DNA from: Cytophagales bacterium
Lineage (GTDB): Bacteria > Bacteroidota > Bacteroidia > Cytophagales > Spirosomataceae
Reading direction: 5' to 3'
NCBI GenBank assembly: GCA_013298025.1
Contig: JAAFJE010000002.1
Location: 124,001-188,000, forward strand
DNA: 64,000 nucleotides
The notes beneath the pieces were generated by a model. It ran no database searches and was not told the DNA's origin. It worked only from the letters and a program-made list of their open reading frames with translations. Position numbers and translations under genes: made by a program. Positions 36,181 to 46,277 of the stretch are shown here, in pieces (positions within the stretch are counted from its first letter, which is position 1; every line of letters begins with the position of its first letter).

Positions 36181-39100
36181 TTAGTTAAACAAATAACGAA
36201 CCCCTAATTGAATTTGGTAAAGACTTGATAAAGAGTAGTTTTTCACAAAAGCATCTTGCAATAAAACGGTGCTACCATTTACGGTTTGCGTAGCTAATTT
36301 ATACGTAAGGTTGCCAGAAGCATCTAAACCCGTAGTTAAAGGTACTGCTGAAGTAGCAGAGTAACCTACACCCGATGTACTAGAAATCAAGTTACCTACG
36401 TTTTGAATATCTGCTCTGAAACGCAAAGTGTTAGTTTTATTACCTACTTTCAAATTGAAATCTTGCTCAACAGAGAAGTCGAAACGAGTCAACCAAGGGA
36501 ATTGTTGACCATTTCTTTCTACATAAGAACCTCTACGAGAAGATAAATAAGCATCGTTGTCAACCCAAGCATCGAAAGCTGTTTGTTGTTGAGCAGGAGT
36601 AAATGCACCATTGGCAATAAAGTTTAACGACTCTCCTTTCTTAGGAATATAAATCAAGTCGTTGTTTTGACCATCACCATTCATATCACCTGAATAAGTA
36701 TATGAAAGTTTAGAACCACTGCTAGATACCATACCTAAAGTAAAAGTAGTAGCTCCTCCCAATTTACCACCATAATTAATACGGTAGTTTACATATCCTA
36801 CTATTCTATGACGCAAGTCGTTGCTTGAATAATCTAAACCTAAATAGTTCACCCCTGTAGTTGTTGGTGTAGCAGCATCTACCGTACTACCCACAGAAGC
36901 TACATCTTTCGCCATTGAGTACGTATAAGCAAGCATACCACCAAGACCATTGATAAGTGGTCTTTCTAATTTAGCCGTAAAGCTATAAGAATATCCTTGG
37001 TCTGTGTTTGTTAAGATATAAGCACTGTTCGTTGCAGAGTTGATGTAAAGAGAGTTTGCAGAAGCAACCGATTTTGGATAACGTGGACGAGTATCTATTC
37101 CACTAAAGGTAGTAGTTGCGGCTTTCAAGTTTACATCCACATATTTCAACGCATTGATATTTTGGTTGTAGATATACTCTAATGTACCTACGAAACCGAA
37201 TGGCAATTTTTGGTCAACAGCAATATTTGATTTCCAAATTTGAGGGAATTTCAAATTCTCGTCGTTAGCATTTACAGTGAAAGCAGGAATGGTAGCAGTT
37301 GTTGGTGTGTATTTGCTTGGGTCTAAGGTGAATGGATATGCGGTCGTATTGTTTTGTGTTAATACAGCTGTATTCACACCATTGTTACCCAACTGATTTG
37401 AAATCAATACATAAGGCATACGTGACAAGAAGTATCCAGAACCACCACGGATTTGCGTTGACTTATCACCTTTCACATCCCAGTTGAAACCAATTCTTGG
37501 CGATAAATAAACTCTACCTTTAGGCATATTTGCCGTATTTACTTTATAATCAGAACCATCTGGAGCCTTGTAAGTCAAGGCAGCTACAGCTTTGTTATCG
37601 TAATCAATTTCAGTGCCTATACCGATGTAATCTGCACGCAAACCTGCCGTTAATTTCAAGTTATCCTTCACTTGGTATTCATCTTGGATATAACCCGAAT
37701 ACGTAGATACTTTGATTACTTGCCAAGGCTCTTGTCCGTTTGGCAACAATGAGAAACGATAGTTGAAACGAGCTAAAGTCACTGGCGAAACCGTTAAATT
37801 CGGATTGGCGATATAGGCATTCATCGCTGTTTCAAAATCTGCCATCGACTTATATACATATACCCCCTGAGAAGCTGGGAAGAACAAGTTGTTTGATTTG
37901 AAATATTCGTAAGACAAACCAGCCGTTAAGGTATGTTTTCCAGCAAAATACGTCAAGTTATCTGTAAAGTTCAAAGTAGAGTAATCTAATTTGTTACTTG
38001 GCGTAAATGGGTCCATACCAGCCGAGGTATAAGTTGTTTGCGTACTTGGGTCTTGGATTTCAATCAACGGGAACAATTGCGTGCGATATTTTCTATCCTC
38101 GATTTGCTTGTTATAAGTAGCAATGAAGTTGTTGGCAATTTTAGAGCTAAACGTAGAGTTCAATTCGGCAACAATCGAGCGTGTATTATCCATGATAATA
38201 TAGCCTGTATTTTGTGGCGACATTGAGTTGGTGTTATTGGTACGAGTACCAAAACCTGCGGTATTACTACTGTTACTACCCGAAATCAACTGGTCAGATT
38301 GTGAATCATGGTGCGAGTAACGAAGCGTTAATTTATGCTTATCGTTGATGTTGTAATCAAAACGTACCAAGAATTTTTTACTTTCAGATTCACTGTTAAA
38401 ACCGTCCAAAGCACCAGCGTTCCAACCAAGTTTAGACATAATGTCCGCCACTTTTTGCATATCGGCCAAAGTAGTTCTTGAGATGTTTGCACCAGTCGTA
38501 CCTCTGTTAGCCGACCAAGTTAAAGCAGGTGTTGAGCTATTGATAAATTCACCGTTTACAAAATAAAATAATTTGTTTTTGATGATTGCACCACCCGCAC
38601 GGAAACCTGTAGTTTTTTCGCTAAAGTTGGTAATACTTACAGGCGTATCTCCAATTTTGTTTCCAACCAAATTTTGGTTTTTAAAGAAATGGTAAACTGA
38701 ACCAGACGTTTCGTTTGTTCCAGAACGAGTTACGGCGTTGATAGCCGCACCAGCAAAACCAGACTGACGCACATCGAATGGAGCGATGTTGATTTGTAAT
38801 TGCTCAACGGCATCTAGCGAAATCGCACCGTAGCCTGTTCTACCACCAGCCTGAGCTTCGTTACCCAAACCGAAACCGTTGTTGAATACCGAACCATCAA
38901 TGGTAAAGTTGTTGAAACGAGAATCTTGACCTGCAAACGAAGAACCGTTGCTGTACGCATTGTAGCGTGTAATACTGTTGATGGTACGGTTCAAGGTAGG
39001 TAAAGAAGAAAGGGTTTGTCCTGAGAAAGTTGCCGAAGCACCTGTTCTACTCGAACTAAAAATATCGCTCTTTCCAGCTTTTACCACTACTTCTTGTAAT

Positions 39101-39462
39101 TGCTTTCCTTCTTCTACAAGTTTGAAGTTTAGCGTGGTAGCAACACCCAAAGTAGTGAAAACGTCCGACATTACCTCTGTCTTAAAACCAACAAAAGTAA
39201 CTGTTACAGTAAATGGGCCACCTACACGAACACCCGGTAATGTAAAGCGACCAGCCGTGTTGGTAGAAGCACCATAACGAGTTCCAGATGGGGTGTGTAC
39301 AGCAATGACAGAGGCACCTGGAAGTGGCTCGCCTTTGGCATCTACTACGCTACCCGCAAAAGAGGAAGACGTGACCTGGGCAAATACCTGCACACTCGAA
39401 ATAGTAGCGAATATTGCAAATAGCAAGCTTACAACTACTTTAGTGGTAAAAACTTTTTTCAT
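36181..39462 (-). CDS. Oar-like TonB-dependent receptor
   Basis: 1093 aa. Signal peptide (ending VFAQ), a carboxypeptidase regulatory-like domain ([20 protein letters not shown]), then a plug with [14 protein letters not shown] and the Oar-type [19 protein letters not shown], followed by a large barrel ending in VRYLFN. No partner lipoprotein or enzyme is adjacent, so the cargo is unknown. The Oar group is linked to adhesion, protein export or uptake. The 391-bp upstream region is long and AT-rich. Confidence 0.92.
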   Translation of the reverse strand: MKKVFTTKVVVSLLFAIFATISSVQVFAQVTSSSFAGSVVDAKGEPLPGASVIAVHTPSGTRYGASTNTAGRFTLPGVRVGGPFTVTVTFVGFKTEVMSDVFTTLGVATTLNFKLVEEGKQLQEVVVKAGKSDIFSSSRTGASATFSGQTLSSLPTLNRTINSITRYNAYSNGSSFAGQDSRFNNFTIDGSVFNNGFGLGNEAQAGGRTGYGAISLDAVEQLQINIAPFDVRQSGFAGAAINAVTRSGTNETSGSVYHFFKNQNLVGNKIGDTPVSITNFSEKTTGFRAGGAIIKNKLFYFVNGEFINSSTPALTWSANRGTTGANISRTTLADMQKVADIMSKLGWNAGALDGFNSESESKKFLVRFDYNINDKHKLTLRYSHHDSQSDQLISGSNSSNTAGFGTRTNNTNSMSPQNTGYIIMDNTRSIVAELNSTFSSKIANNFIATYNKQIEDRKYRTQLFPLIEIQDPSTQTTYTSAGMDPFTPSNKLDYSTLNFTDNLTYFAGKHTLTAGLSYEYFKSNNLFFPASQGVYVYKSMADFETAMNAYIANPNLTVSPVTLARFNYRFSLLPNGQEPWQVIKVSTYSGYIQDEYQVKDNLKLTAGLRADYIGIGTEIDYDNKAVAALTYKAPDGSDYKVNTANMPKGRVYLSPRIGFNWDVKGDKSTQIRGGSGYFLSRMPYVLISNQLGNNGVNTAVLTQNNTTAYPFTLDPSKYTPTTATIPAFTVNANDENLKFPQIWKSNIAVDQKLPFGFVGTLEYIYNQNINALKYVDVNLKAATTTFSGIDTRPRYPKSVASANSLYINSATNSAYILTNTDQGYSYSFTAKLERPLINGLGGMLAYTYSMAKDVASVGSTVDAATPTTTGVNYLGLDYSSNDLRHRIVGYVNYRINYGGKLGGATTFTLGMVSSSGSKLSYTYSGDMNGDGQNNDLIYIPKKGESLNFIANGAFTPAQQQTAFDAWVDNDAYLSSRRGSYVERNGQQFPWLTRFDFSVEQDFNLKVGNKTNTLRFRADIQNVGNLISSTSGVGYSATSAVPLTTGLDASGNLTYKLATQTVNGSTVLLQDAFVKNYSLSSLYQIQLGVRYLFN

Positions 39463-39853
39463 AATAATGAAATTGGAATTTAGTTATAAATTGAATGGAT
39501 GAAATTCTTTGCAAAATAACAACAAAAAATTAGTTTCGGCAATATCATGAAATTAACAAAATATAAACTTAGTTAACTTAAATTACTGATTTTTAATGAA
39601 ACCATTTATACTTTATTTAAAAAATACCATTTTTACGCTTAATTTTTATAACTTATACAAGATTCATTCTGATAAAAAGAGTACTCTATTCGTTTAGTAT
39701 TTTTTGAAGATTAGAAAAATAAATGTATATACCTATATTTAATGATATAAATAATAATTTTTAATAGCTTGCATTACTCAAACCTAATGATTTTATTTAT
39801 TTTTATTTTTAGCAAAACCCAAACTCTTACCTTGTATTTTATATCGTTATCGT
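39463..39853. other. 391-bp AT-rich intergenic region
   Basis: Promoter region shared by the divergent Oar-like receptor and GDPD genes. It consists of poly-A/T runs; no gene or clear operator was recognised. Confidence 0.55.
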
Positions 39854-40726
39854 ATGTCTTTCTTTCCTTCCAAAAAACTATTTGCAGGGCTTTTTTTATG
39901 TTGTAGCTATTCGTTACAAAGCCTCGCTCAAATCCCATTCAATGCTTTTTCAAAGCCCATTATTGCTGCTCATAGAGGTGGTTTTTATGAAAAAGAGCCT
40001 GAAAATAGCCTAGAGGCTTTCAAAGAAACGGCTCAACAACTCAATCGTCAACCTTTCTTTATAGAACTAGATTTAAGAGAAAGTGTCAACGAACGTATTT
40101 ATATTTTGCATGACGAAACCTTCGACCGCACTTCTACAGGAGCAGGGCTTATCAAAAGAACGGATGATTATTTTATCAAAAACTTTTCACTCAAAAACAG
40201 AGCAGGCGAAGTTACGCCCTACAAAATTCCTACTTTTGAGGAGGTCTTGCAATGGGCAAAAACGCAGAAAAACCTGTATTTGATGATTGATGTCAAAGGC
40301 ACTTCTTGGGAAAGAGCCATCGACCTTGTCGATTTTTATGAGGTACGAGCCAAATGCCTCTTTCTTACCTTTAACCTCCACGATACTCAAAAGGTTTTCA
40401 AAATTGCTCCGTCGGCGATGATTTCGGTTCTTATCACTACAACTGAGGAATTAAATGAGTTAAAAGCCTTACAAATCCCCAAAAATCAGTTGTTTATTTA
40501 TATCAACCCTCGTACTACCAAGGCTACACTCAAGCAAATCCACCAAGAAAAATTTATCTGCATGACCGACGTAAGCGAAAATAGTAAGCAAACCACCAAG
40601 CCTTTTGCCAATCCTTTTAAAAAACATTTTTATCGAAAAATTCGCCGCTCCAAGCAACTTGATGTGCTTATAACTGATTACCCTGTTGTGGTAAATCGTA
40701 TCTTTGCAAAAAGAAAATCAAAGTAA
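39854..40726 (+). CDS. Glycerophosphodiester phosphodiesterase family protein
   Basis: 290 aa. Signal peptide ending LAQ (26). GDPD TIM-barrel motifs: AAHRGG (His40), EPENS (Glu50), ELDLR (Glu71/Asp73), HDETFDRTSTGAG (His86) and YLMIDVKG. It hydrolyses glycerophosphodiesters to glycerol 3-phosphate and an alcohol in the periplasm. The following hydrolase gene starts 2 bp after the stop, so the two, and perhaps the RsmI-like gene, form an operon. Confidence 0.9.
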   Translation: MSFFPSKKLFAGLFLCCSYSLQSLAQIPFNAFSKPIIAAHRGGFYEKEPENSLEAFKETAQQLNRQPFFIELDLRESVNERIYILHDETFDRTSTGAGLIKRTDDYFIKNFSLKNRAGEVTPYKIPTFEEVLQWAKTQKNLYLMIDVKGTSWERAIDLVDFYEVRAKCLFLTFNLHDTQKVFKIAPSAMISVLITTTEELNELKALQIPKNQLFIYINPRTTKATLKQIHQEKFICMTDVSENSKQTTKPFANPFKKHFYRKIRRSKQLDVLITDYPVVVNRIFAKRKSK

Positions 40727-40728
40727 GC

Positions 40729-41499
40729 ATGAAATTATACTATCGCAAAGCAGGAGATTCGGGACAAGCACTTATCATATTACATGGCATTTTTGGGTCG
40801 TCTGACAACTGGCTGACCATTGGAAAAGTATTAGCCCAACACTACCAAGTGTACATGGTTGACCAACGCAATCATGGCCAATCGCCACACAGCGATGAGT
40901 TCAATTACGAAGTACTAGCCGCCGACTTGAAAGAGTTTATCGAAGCACATCAACTGCTCAATCCTATCATTATTGGGCATTCGATGGGAGGCAAAACAGT
41001 GATGCAATTTGCCATGAATTATCCGACCCTTTTCGGTAAAATGGTGGTGGTTGACATTGCCCCCAAATTCTATCCAGTGCATCATGCCATGATTTTGCAA
41101 GGGCTTCACGCCGTGCCTTTGGCAACTTTGAGCAGCCGCACAGAAGCCAACGAAATTCTGAAAAGATTTGAAGAAAACGAAGGCGTTCGACAATTTTTAC
41201 TAAAAAACCTTTGGCGTAACCCTGCCAAAGACAACCAGTTCGATTGGCGTATCAACCTGCCTGTCATTACCCAAAATATAGATGTAGTGGGGCATGAATT
41301 GAGCAACGAAAAAGTGATTGAGAAGCCTGTTTTGTTTATCAGAGGAGCTTCGTCGCATTACATCCAACCCGAAGATGAGCGACGTATTTGGGAGCTTTTT
41401 CCACAATACGAATTAGTGAGCATTCCGAATGCAGGTCATTGGGTACAAGCCGACCAGCCACAAGCTTTTGTAGAAGCCTTGCAGGCGTTCATTCACTAA
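40729..41499 (+). CDS. Alpha/beta hydrolase, YbfF esterase-like
   Basis: 256 aa. Oxyanion segment LHGIFGSSDNWL, nucleophile Ser85 in GHSMGGK, and His237 in NAGHWVQADQP; DQRNHGQSPHS is characteristic of the YbfF group of acyl-CoA or short-ester hydrolases. The protein is cytoplasmic with no signal peptide. It is translationally close to the GDPD gene and 15 bp before the methylase gene. Confidence 0.9.
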   Translation: MKLYYRKAGDSGQALIILHGIFGSSDNWLTIGKVLAQHYQVYMVDQRNHGQSPHSDEFNYEVLAADLKEFIEAHQLLNPIIIGHSMGGKTVMQFAMNYPTLFGKMVVVDIAPKFYPVHHAMILQGLHAVPLATLSSRTEANEILKRFEENEGVRQFLLKNLWRNPAKDNQFDWRINLPVITQNIDVVGHELSNEKVIEKPVLFIRGASSHYIQPEDERRIWELFPQYELVSIPNAGHWVQADQPQAFVEALQAFIH

Positions 41500-41514
41500 A
41501 ACAATGCCATTGAT

Positions 41515-42210
41515 ATGACCCTTTTTTTGATTCCCACTACCTTAGCTCCAGATACCGCCGAGGCTGTTTTGCCTGCTCAAATCAAGCAAGTAGTGAGCCA
41601 GACCGATTATTATTTTGTAGAAAATATCCGCACGGCACGCCGTTTTATCAGCGAGCTAAAACTAGGCAAAACCATTGATGACTTGCATTTCTACGAATTG
41701 GATAAAAATACAACCGTACAACAAGTAAAAGGGTATTTTCAAGGCATTCCGCCTGATGCAGCCATTGGGGTGATGTCGGAAGCGGGTTGTCCGGGCGTTG
41801 CCGACCCTGGTGCCATTGCTGTACAAATGGCCCATCAACTAGGCATACGAGTAGTGCCATTGGTGGGGCCATCGTCGATATTATTGGGCTTGATGGCTTC
41901 GGGCTTTTCAGGACAATCCTTTGTTTTTCACGGGTATTTACCCATTGAAAAAGCAGCTAGGCATAAAATGCTGAAAGTATTGGAAAAAAATGCCCAAAGT
42001 TTTCAGACGCAGATTTTTATGGAAACCCCCTTTCGGAACAATGCTTTTTTAGACGATATTTTACAAATCTGCCACCCCGATTTAAAGCTTTGCATAGCCT
42101 GTAATGTAAGTGCGAGCGACGAGTTTATCCAGACCAAAAGCATTGCCCAATGGCGTAAAGCCAAGCCCGATTTACATAAAAAACCTACGATGTTTTTGAT
42201 GAGCCAGTAA
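41515..42210 (+). CDS. RsmI-like SAM-dependent methyltransferase (tetrapyrrole methylase fold)
   Basis: 231 aa. The N-terminal LFLIPTTL and central GVMSEAGCPGVADPGA and VVPLVGPSSILLGLMASGFS follow the RsmI fold that O-methylates C1402 of 16S rRNA. This is a short Bacteroidota variant that usually coexists with true RsmI, so the substrate may differ. It ends the GDPD operon; the accessory island begins after it. Confidence 0.85.
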   Translation: MTLFLIPTTLAPDTAEAVLPAQIKQVVSQTDYYFVENIRTARRFISELKLGKTIDDLHFYELDKNTTVQQVKGYFQGIPPDAAIGVMSEAGCPGVADPGAIAVQMAHQLGIRVVPLVGPSSILLGLMASGFSGQSFVFHGYLPIEKAARHKMLKVLEKNAQSFQTQIFMETPFRNNAFLDDILQICHPDLKLCIACNVSASDEFIQTKSIAQWRKAKPDLHKKPTMFLMSQ

Positions 42211-42380
42211 GGGGAGGGTTACGAAGGCACTGCTTTTGTAAAGTTATGTGTAAGTGTAAAACCTACACCGCAAGCAAAAATTTCAAGATACGTAGAGAGC
42301 CAACCAATGTTAAAATGCTAATTATAGTCTGTGGTATAAATTGAATACTAAAAGTAGCTTTGTGCATACTTTAGTTAGCA

Positions 42381-42623
42381 ATGATTTCAGAATATAACAT
42401 ACTAAACATATTCGGAGAAAACGTAAGAAAGCACAGACGTTTACTCAATATTTCTCAAGAAGAATTGGCACATCGTGCTGACCTTCACAGGACTTACATT
42501 GGTATGATTGAACGAGCTGAAAAAAACATTACGCTTGTAAACATGCAGAAAATTGCTAATGCTTTAGAAGTTAACATTGAAGACTTAATCAAAGTTAGCA
42601 ATCATGGCAAAAAAACAAATTAA
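42381..42623 (+). CDS. Xre-type HTH regulator, restriction-controller-like
   Basis: 80 aa, almost entirely one HTH_3 domain: NVRKHRRLLNISQEELAHRA, then LHRTYIGMIERAEKNI and ANALEVNIEDLIK. The size and sequence resemble C proteins that time expression of type II restriction genes. The next reading frame overlaps its 3' end, as restriction genes often do after a controller, but that gene is broken. It may now be an orphan or may control the downstream DUF4365 pair. Confidence 0.85.
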   Translation: MISEYNILNIFGENVRKHRRLLNISQEELAHRADLHRTYIGMIERAEKNITLVNMQKIANALEVNIEDLIKVSNHGKKTN

Positions 42624-42812
42624 CCCTTACATCATTATTCACGGTGAGTATTTCATTCCAGAAAAAACAAGCGATGTTTTTATGGAAGTAGAATTTGAGT
42701 ATGAAGTTAAAAAAAGGTTTTGGCGGCATTACACTTAGGAGACTGGGAATGTAGAGTCTGTAGACCAGTTCCACAAGTTAATCCGCAACTAGACCATATT
42801 TCAAATGGATAG
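42604..42812 (+). pseudogene. Broken HNH-nuclease-like gene overlapping the controller
   Basis: ATG 42604 opens MAKKQINPYIIIHGEYF for 44 codons to a TAG at 42736. If the frame shifts at the A-run near 42712, it continues as VLAALHLGDWECRVCRP and QLDHISNG to a stop at 42810. The CxxC and the DH step are typical of the zinc-binding and HNH core of restriction-like nucleases. So it is probably a frameshifted, truncated restriction enzyme. The family assignment is tentative because little remains. Confidence 0.55.
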
Positions 42813-42950
42813 CGAGAAAGCCAACACTTATTGCCGACTCAGGGGAAATAGAAACTCGGTAAAAGGAAACAGGTTAACAATCAGTTGTTTGAATAAGCCC
42901 AATTGAAACAAAAAACCAAATGCACAGACTAACAACTTTGAAATGTCAAT

Positions 42951-43460
42951 ATGTTAACAAGAAATCAGATAGAAGCTGAACTAAGTCTTGCCTATATACA
43001 GGCAGTGGCTGCTGCGGAAACATTCGCTGTGGACGTTCCGCATATTGATAGCGATAGTGTTGATGCAATTATTTCAGGAAAAGGGAAAATTGACTCAACT
43101 TCATTAAGGCATTCACCAAGAATTGAAGTGCAATTAAAAGCATCTATACATGCACATCCTAATAGTAACGGAGATATACCTTTTGACCTCACCATAAAAA
43201 ATTATGACGATTTAAGGGCTGACACAGTGTTGCCTCGTTTGCTCATTCTTTTGGCTCTGCCTCAACAGCAGGCTGATTGGCTCATACACCAACCCGATAA
43301 ACTCATTTTGCAGCAATGTTGTTATTACCTTAATTTGAAAGGACAACCTGCAAGTTCAAACGGTGGGCATCAAAGGGTTTATGTTCCAACGGCTAATATT
43401 TTAACGCCAACAGCGTTAAAGACATTAATGATAAAGGCATCAAAATTAGAAGACTTATGA
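42951..43460 (+). CDS. DUF4365-like PD-(D/E)xK protein, coupled pair member 1
   Basis: 169 aa. SDSVDAIISGKG and RIEVQLKAS fit the Asp ... Gln-x-Lys nuclease core of DUF4365 proteins, followed by the family-like LPRLLILLALPQQQADWLI. The C-terminal QRVYVPTANILTPTALK is also present in longer members. DUF4365 proteins are frequent in defence and mobile regions. Its stop overlaps the next start by 4 bp (ATGA), so the two are translationally coupled. No signal peptide. Function inferred, not shown. Confidence 0.65.
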   Translation: MLTRNQIEAELSLAYIQAVAAAETFAVDVPHIDSDSVDAIISGKGKIDSTSLRHSPRIEVQLKASIHAHPNSNGDIPFDLTIKNYDDLRADTVLPRLLILLALPQQQADWLIHQPDKLILQQCCYYLNLKGQPASSNGGHQRVYVPTANILTPTALKTLMIKASKLEDL

Positions 43461-44608
43461 CAGTGAACGATATACTCAAAGCAGTGCCTGAATTAAAGTT
43501 TACTGAACTTCAGGCTTATTTAAGAAATACAGGTTGGGCAAGAATTGAAGCACCAAAACAAAGTATTGCACTTTTTCAAAAACAAATAGGAAATAACTTT
43601 TTTGAAACGCTACTACCTCTTTCAAAAGATTATTCAGATTATACCTACAGAATTGTAGATGTGCTTGAAAATATTGCACAAGCAGAAAACAGAGAAGTGC
43701 ATCAGGTTCTTACTGATTTATCTATTCCTCCTGGAGATACTGTCAGGTTTAGAGTGATAAACAAAGATACTGTTGGTGGCACCATTTCATTTTTAGAAGG
43801 TTTCAACCTTTTAGAAGGAGCCAAGAAGGCATTGTTTACAACCGCTTGCGACATTGTGCAGCCAGAGAAATATCATAAAAGATTAGGTTTGAAAGGTGCT
43901 CAACAGTTTATTGAAGAATGTAGGTTAGGACAAACAGAAAAAGGTAGTTTCATTGCTTCTGTTATTTGTCCTTTCGTTAATCAAACACCCGAAGATAAAG
44001 CCCAACAACTATCCATATTTAATCGAGCAGAAGAATTCAGGCATTCACTCACAAGAAAAGTTACAACACGGTTAATGTCATCATTGGCAGAAATTAAAAG
44101 TGCCATTGACAGAGGTGAAGAAAACAGAATTGTTGACCTTGAAGGTGAAAATATCATAAGTGGTAATTTTTTGGAAAGCATTGTTGAGTTGAATTCCACA
44201 AAGGAAACCTCCGAAATTGAAATCGTTACCAGTTGGTCGGTATTTGCCAAAGAGCAACCACAAATAGCAAGAGCCATTAAGTTCAGTAATGATTACGTTC
44301 CTGTTTTAGAGAATATAATCAGCAAAGTAAAACCAATTGATAAAGGATTTGAAGATGATTTTATAGGAAAAATATCACTCACAAAAGCTAACCCTGATAT
44401 TCATTCAAGAAACGAAGGAGAAATTGTTTTGAATTACATTATTGGTGACGAAGAAAAGGTTTCCAAAGCAAGGGTGGTTTTGAATAATGAAGATTATGAA
44501 AAAGCTTGCGAAGCTCATAAGCAAGGTAAAACAGTAAGCATAAGAGGAAAATTAGTAACAGTTGGACGTTCAAAGACAATAGAAAACCCATCTTTTAAGA
44601 TTGTCTAA
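43457..44608 (+). CDS. Protein of unknown function, coupled pair member 2
   Basis: 383 aa, no recognised domain. It is charged and mixed alpha/beta, with no signal peptide or membrane segment. Features: an N-terminal short helical region (VNDILKAVPELKFTELQAYL), a central long helix pair (FNRAEEFRHSLTRKVTTRLM), and a C-terminal strand-rich part with VSIRGKLVTVGRSK, which could be a small beta-barrel. The 4-bp overlap with the DUF4365-like gene suggests they act as a complex, with this protein as sensor or adaptor. AT-rich codons (AGA, AAA) resemble the island rather than the flanks. Confidence 0.7.
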   Translation: MTVNDILKAVPELKFTELQAYLRNTGWARIEAPKQSIALFQKQIGNNFFETLLPLSKDYSDYTYRIVDVLENIAQAENREVHQVLTDLSIPPGDTVRFRVINKDTVGGTISFLEGFNLLEGAKKALFTTACDIVQPEKYHKRLGLKGAQQFIEECRLGQTEKGSFIASVICPFVNQTPEDKAQQLSIFNRAEEFRHSLTRKVTTRLMSSLAEIKSAIDRGEENRIVDLEGENIISGNFLESIVELNSTKETSEIEIVTSWSVFAKEQPQIARAIKFSNDYVPVLENIISKVKPIDKGFEDDFIGKISLTKANPDIHSRNEGEIVLNYIIGDEEKVSKARVVLNNEDYEKACEAHKQGKTVSIRGKLVTVGRSKTIENPSFKIV

Positions 44609-44619
44609 TAGCTGTTCTA

Positions 44620-44717
44620 ATGGCAAACTTCTTCACCGAAAGCAAAATAGAACAAATTTCTTGGATATTCTAAGCAATTCCTTATCATATATTGTGTAAC
44701 ATGGTTCTGACCCATTA
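44620..44717 (+). pseudogene. Possible relic of an HsdR-like N-terminus
   Basis: ATG 44620 encodes MANFFTESKIEQIS then a stop at 44671. A one-base shift gives ISLDILSNSLSYIV, and nearby HGSDP appears. The order ESxIEQ ... LDIL ... HGxD resembles the beginning of type I restriction HsdR proteins. The remainder of the gene is absent. It is speculative on such a short stretch. Confidence 0.35.
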
Positions 44718-44768
44718 TAACCAAAAACACATAACTCCCTTATTATCAAACAAATTCATTCATAAGCA

Positions 44769-45410
44769 ATGATACATTTTGAAATATTTACATTTAATCC
44801 TTTTCAAGAAAATACCTACGTTGTGTGGGACGAAACCCTCGAATGTGTCATCATCGACCCAGGTTGTCATGTGTATGAAGAGAGAAAAGCCCTCACCAAT
44901 TTTATCAACGACAACAAACTCAAGCCCGTAAAGCTACTCAATACTCATACGCATATCGACCATGTGTTGGGCAATGCTTTTATTAAACGAACCTACAATA
45001 TTGCCTTGCATATTCATGAAAAAGAATTACCTATTTTATCAAATGCACCGCATAGAGCCGCCTATTGGGGTTTTCCAGCATACGAACACGCCGAACCAGA
45101 TGTTTTTTTAGAAGAAAAAAGTATGGTAACTTTTGGAAATAGTAGCTTTGAAGTGCTTTTTACACCCGGACACGCCCCTGGCCATGTCGTTTTTTATCAT
45201 GCCGAACAAGGCTTTTGTATTGGTGGCGATGTGCTGTTTAAGGGTAGTGTCGGACGTACCGATTTACCGCTTTGTAGCTTCCCAGACCTCGAAAAAAGTA
45301 TCCGAACACAACTTTATACCTTGCCCGATAACACCGTGGTGTATCCCGGACACGGCCCTAGTACCACCATTGGGTTTGAGAAAAAACATAACCCTTACGT
45401 GCGTCTATAA
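44769..45410 (+). CDS. MBL-fold hydrolase, glyoxalase II-like
   Basis: 213 aa. Metal motif THTHIDH (His60, His62, Asp64, His65), GHAPGHVVFYH, GGDVLFKGSVGRTDLP and YPGHGPSTT. This matches the YcbL/persulfide-dioxygenase/glyoxalase II branch that hydrolyses thioesters. The protein is cytoplasmic. It probably forms a unit with pssA 20 bp downstream. Confidence 0.9.
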   Translation: MIHFEIFTFNPFQENTYVVWDETLECVIIDPGCHVYEERKALTNFINDNKLKPVKLLNTHTHIDHVLGNAFIKRTYNIALHIHEKELPILSNAPHRAAYWGFPAYEHAEPDVFLEEKSMVTFGNSSFEVLFTPGHAPGHVVFYHAEQGFCIGGDVLFKGSVGRTDLPLCSFPDLEKSIRTQLYTLPDNTVVYPGHGPSTTIGFEKKHNPYVRL

Positions 45411-45430
45411 TTCATTTTTAACAGTAATTT

Positions 45431-46180
45431 ATGATTATGAACATCAAAGCCCATCTTCCTAATATTCTCACTTGTGGCAACTTGCTCAGTGGTATTTTTG
45501 GCTTACATTTTCTTCTAAAAAGCGATGACTTTGTTAATCAACCTCAACAACTCATCATCCCTTCCATTTGTATTGGTATCGCTCTTGTATGCGATTGGCT
45601 TGATGGCTTTATTGCACGCTTGTTACACGTGAGTTCGCCTATTGGGAAAGAATTAGATTCATTGGCCGACATGGTGACGTTTGGCGTATTGCCTGCTTTT
45701 ATCATGCTCAAACTCATCGAAGGGAGTTGTACCACAGGCACTTGTACGGTAGGATTGTTTGGGTTTTATAAACCTTATATCGCTTTTGCATTAGCCGTAT
45801 TTTCGGCTTTACGATTGGCAAAATTTAATGTAGATACCCGTCAAAGTCATTCTTTTATTGGTGTGCCAACGCCTGCCAATGGCATGGTAGTTGCGTCATT
45901 GCCTCTCATTTTGGTGTATCATCCTGCCTACCGTGATTGGGTATTAAACTTTAATGGACTGGTTGTTTATTCGATTGTGATGTCGTATTTGCTTGTGGCA
46001 GAATTACCACTTTTTGCCCTAAAGTTCAAATCGTTTGCTTGGAAAGAAAACCAAATCAAATACCTATTTCTTTTATTATCGCTCGTCTTGGTTGCCCTTT
46101 TGAAGTTTGTGGCCATTCCGCTTATCATCTTTTTGTATGTACTTATTTCTATAATTGACGCACTGAAATCAGAAAAATAA
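45431..46180 (+). CDS. pssA: CDP-diacylglycerol--serine O-phosphatidyltransferase
   Basis: About 249 aa (ATG 45431, or 45437 two codons later). The CDP-alcohol phosphotransferase signature is complete: CDWLDGFIARLL ... GKELDSLADMV. Multiple hydrophobic helices follow, including AVFSALRLAKFN. It makes phosphatidylserine from CDP-DAG and serine, the precursor of phosphatidylethanolamine, in the inner membrane. Terminator after it. Confidence 0.94.
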   Translation: MIMNIKAHLPNILTCGNLLSGIFGLHFLLKSDDFVNQPQQLIIPSICIGIALVCDWLDGFIARLLHVSSPIGKELDSLADMVTFGVLPAFIMLKLIEGSCTTGTCTVGLFGFYKPYIAFALAVFSALRLAKFNVDTRQSHSFIGVPTPANGMVVASLPLILVYHPAYRDWVLNFNGLVVYSIVMSYLLVAELPLFALKFKSFAWKENQIKYLFLLLSLVLVALLKFVAIPLIIFLYVLISIIDALKSEK

Positions 46181-46186
46181 GTAACA

Positions 46187-46253
46187 AGCTTGTAGCTATT
46201 TGATGTTGAAATAAAGGCTTTTATTCATCAAATAGTTACAGGCTGTTTTTTTT
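46187..46253 (+). terminator. Terminator after pssA
   Basis: A 19-bp stem with two wobble positions (AGCTTGTAGCTATTTGATG paired with its near-complement), followed by a T8 run. Confidence 0.88.
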
Positions 46254-46277
46254 AGTATTATGTGTTATAACTATTGT

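Noticed and set aside
42381-42623. HTH gene as the antitoxin of a toxin-antitoxin pair
   Set aside because: No toxin-like gene adjoins it; the overlapping downstream frame looks nuclease-like and broken, and the HTH resembles restriction controllers.
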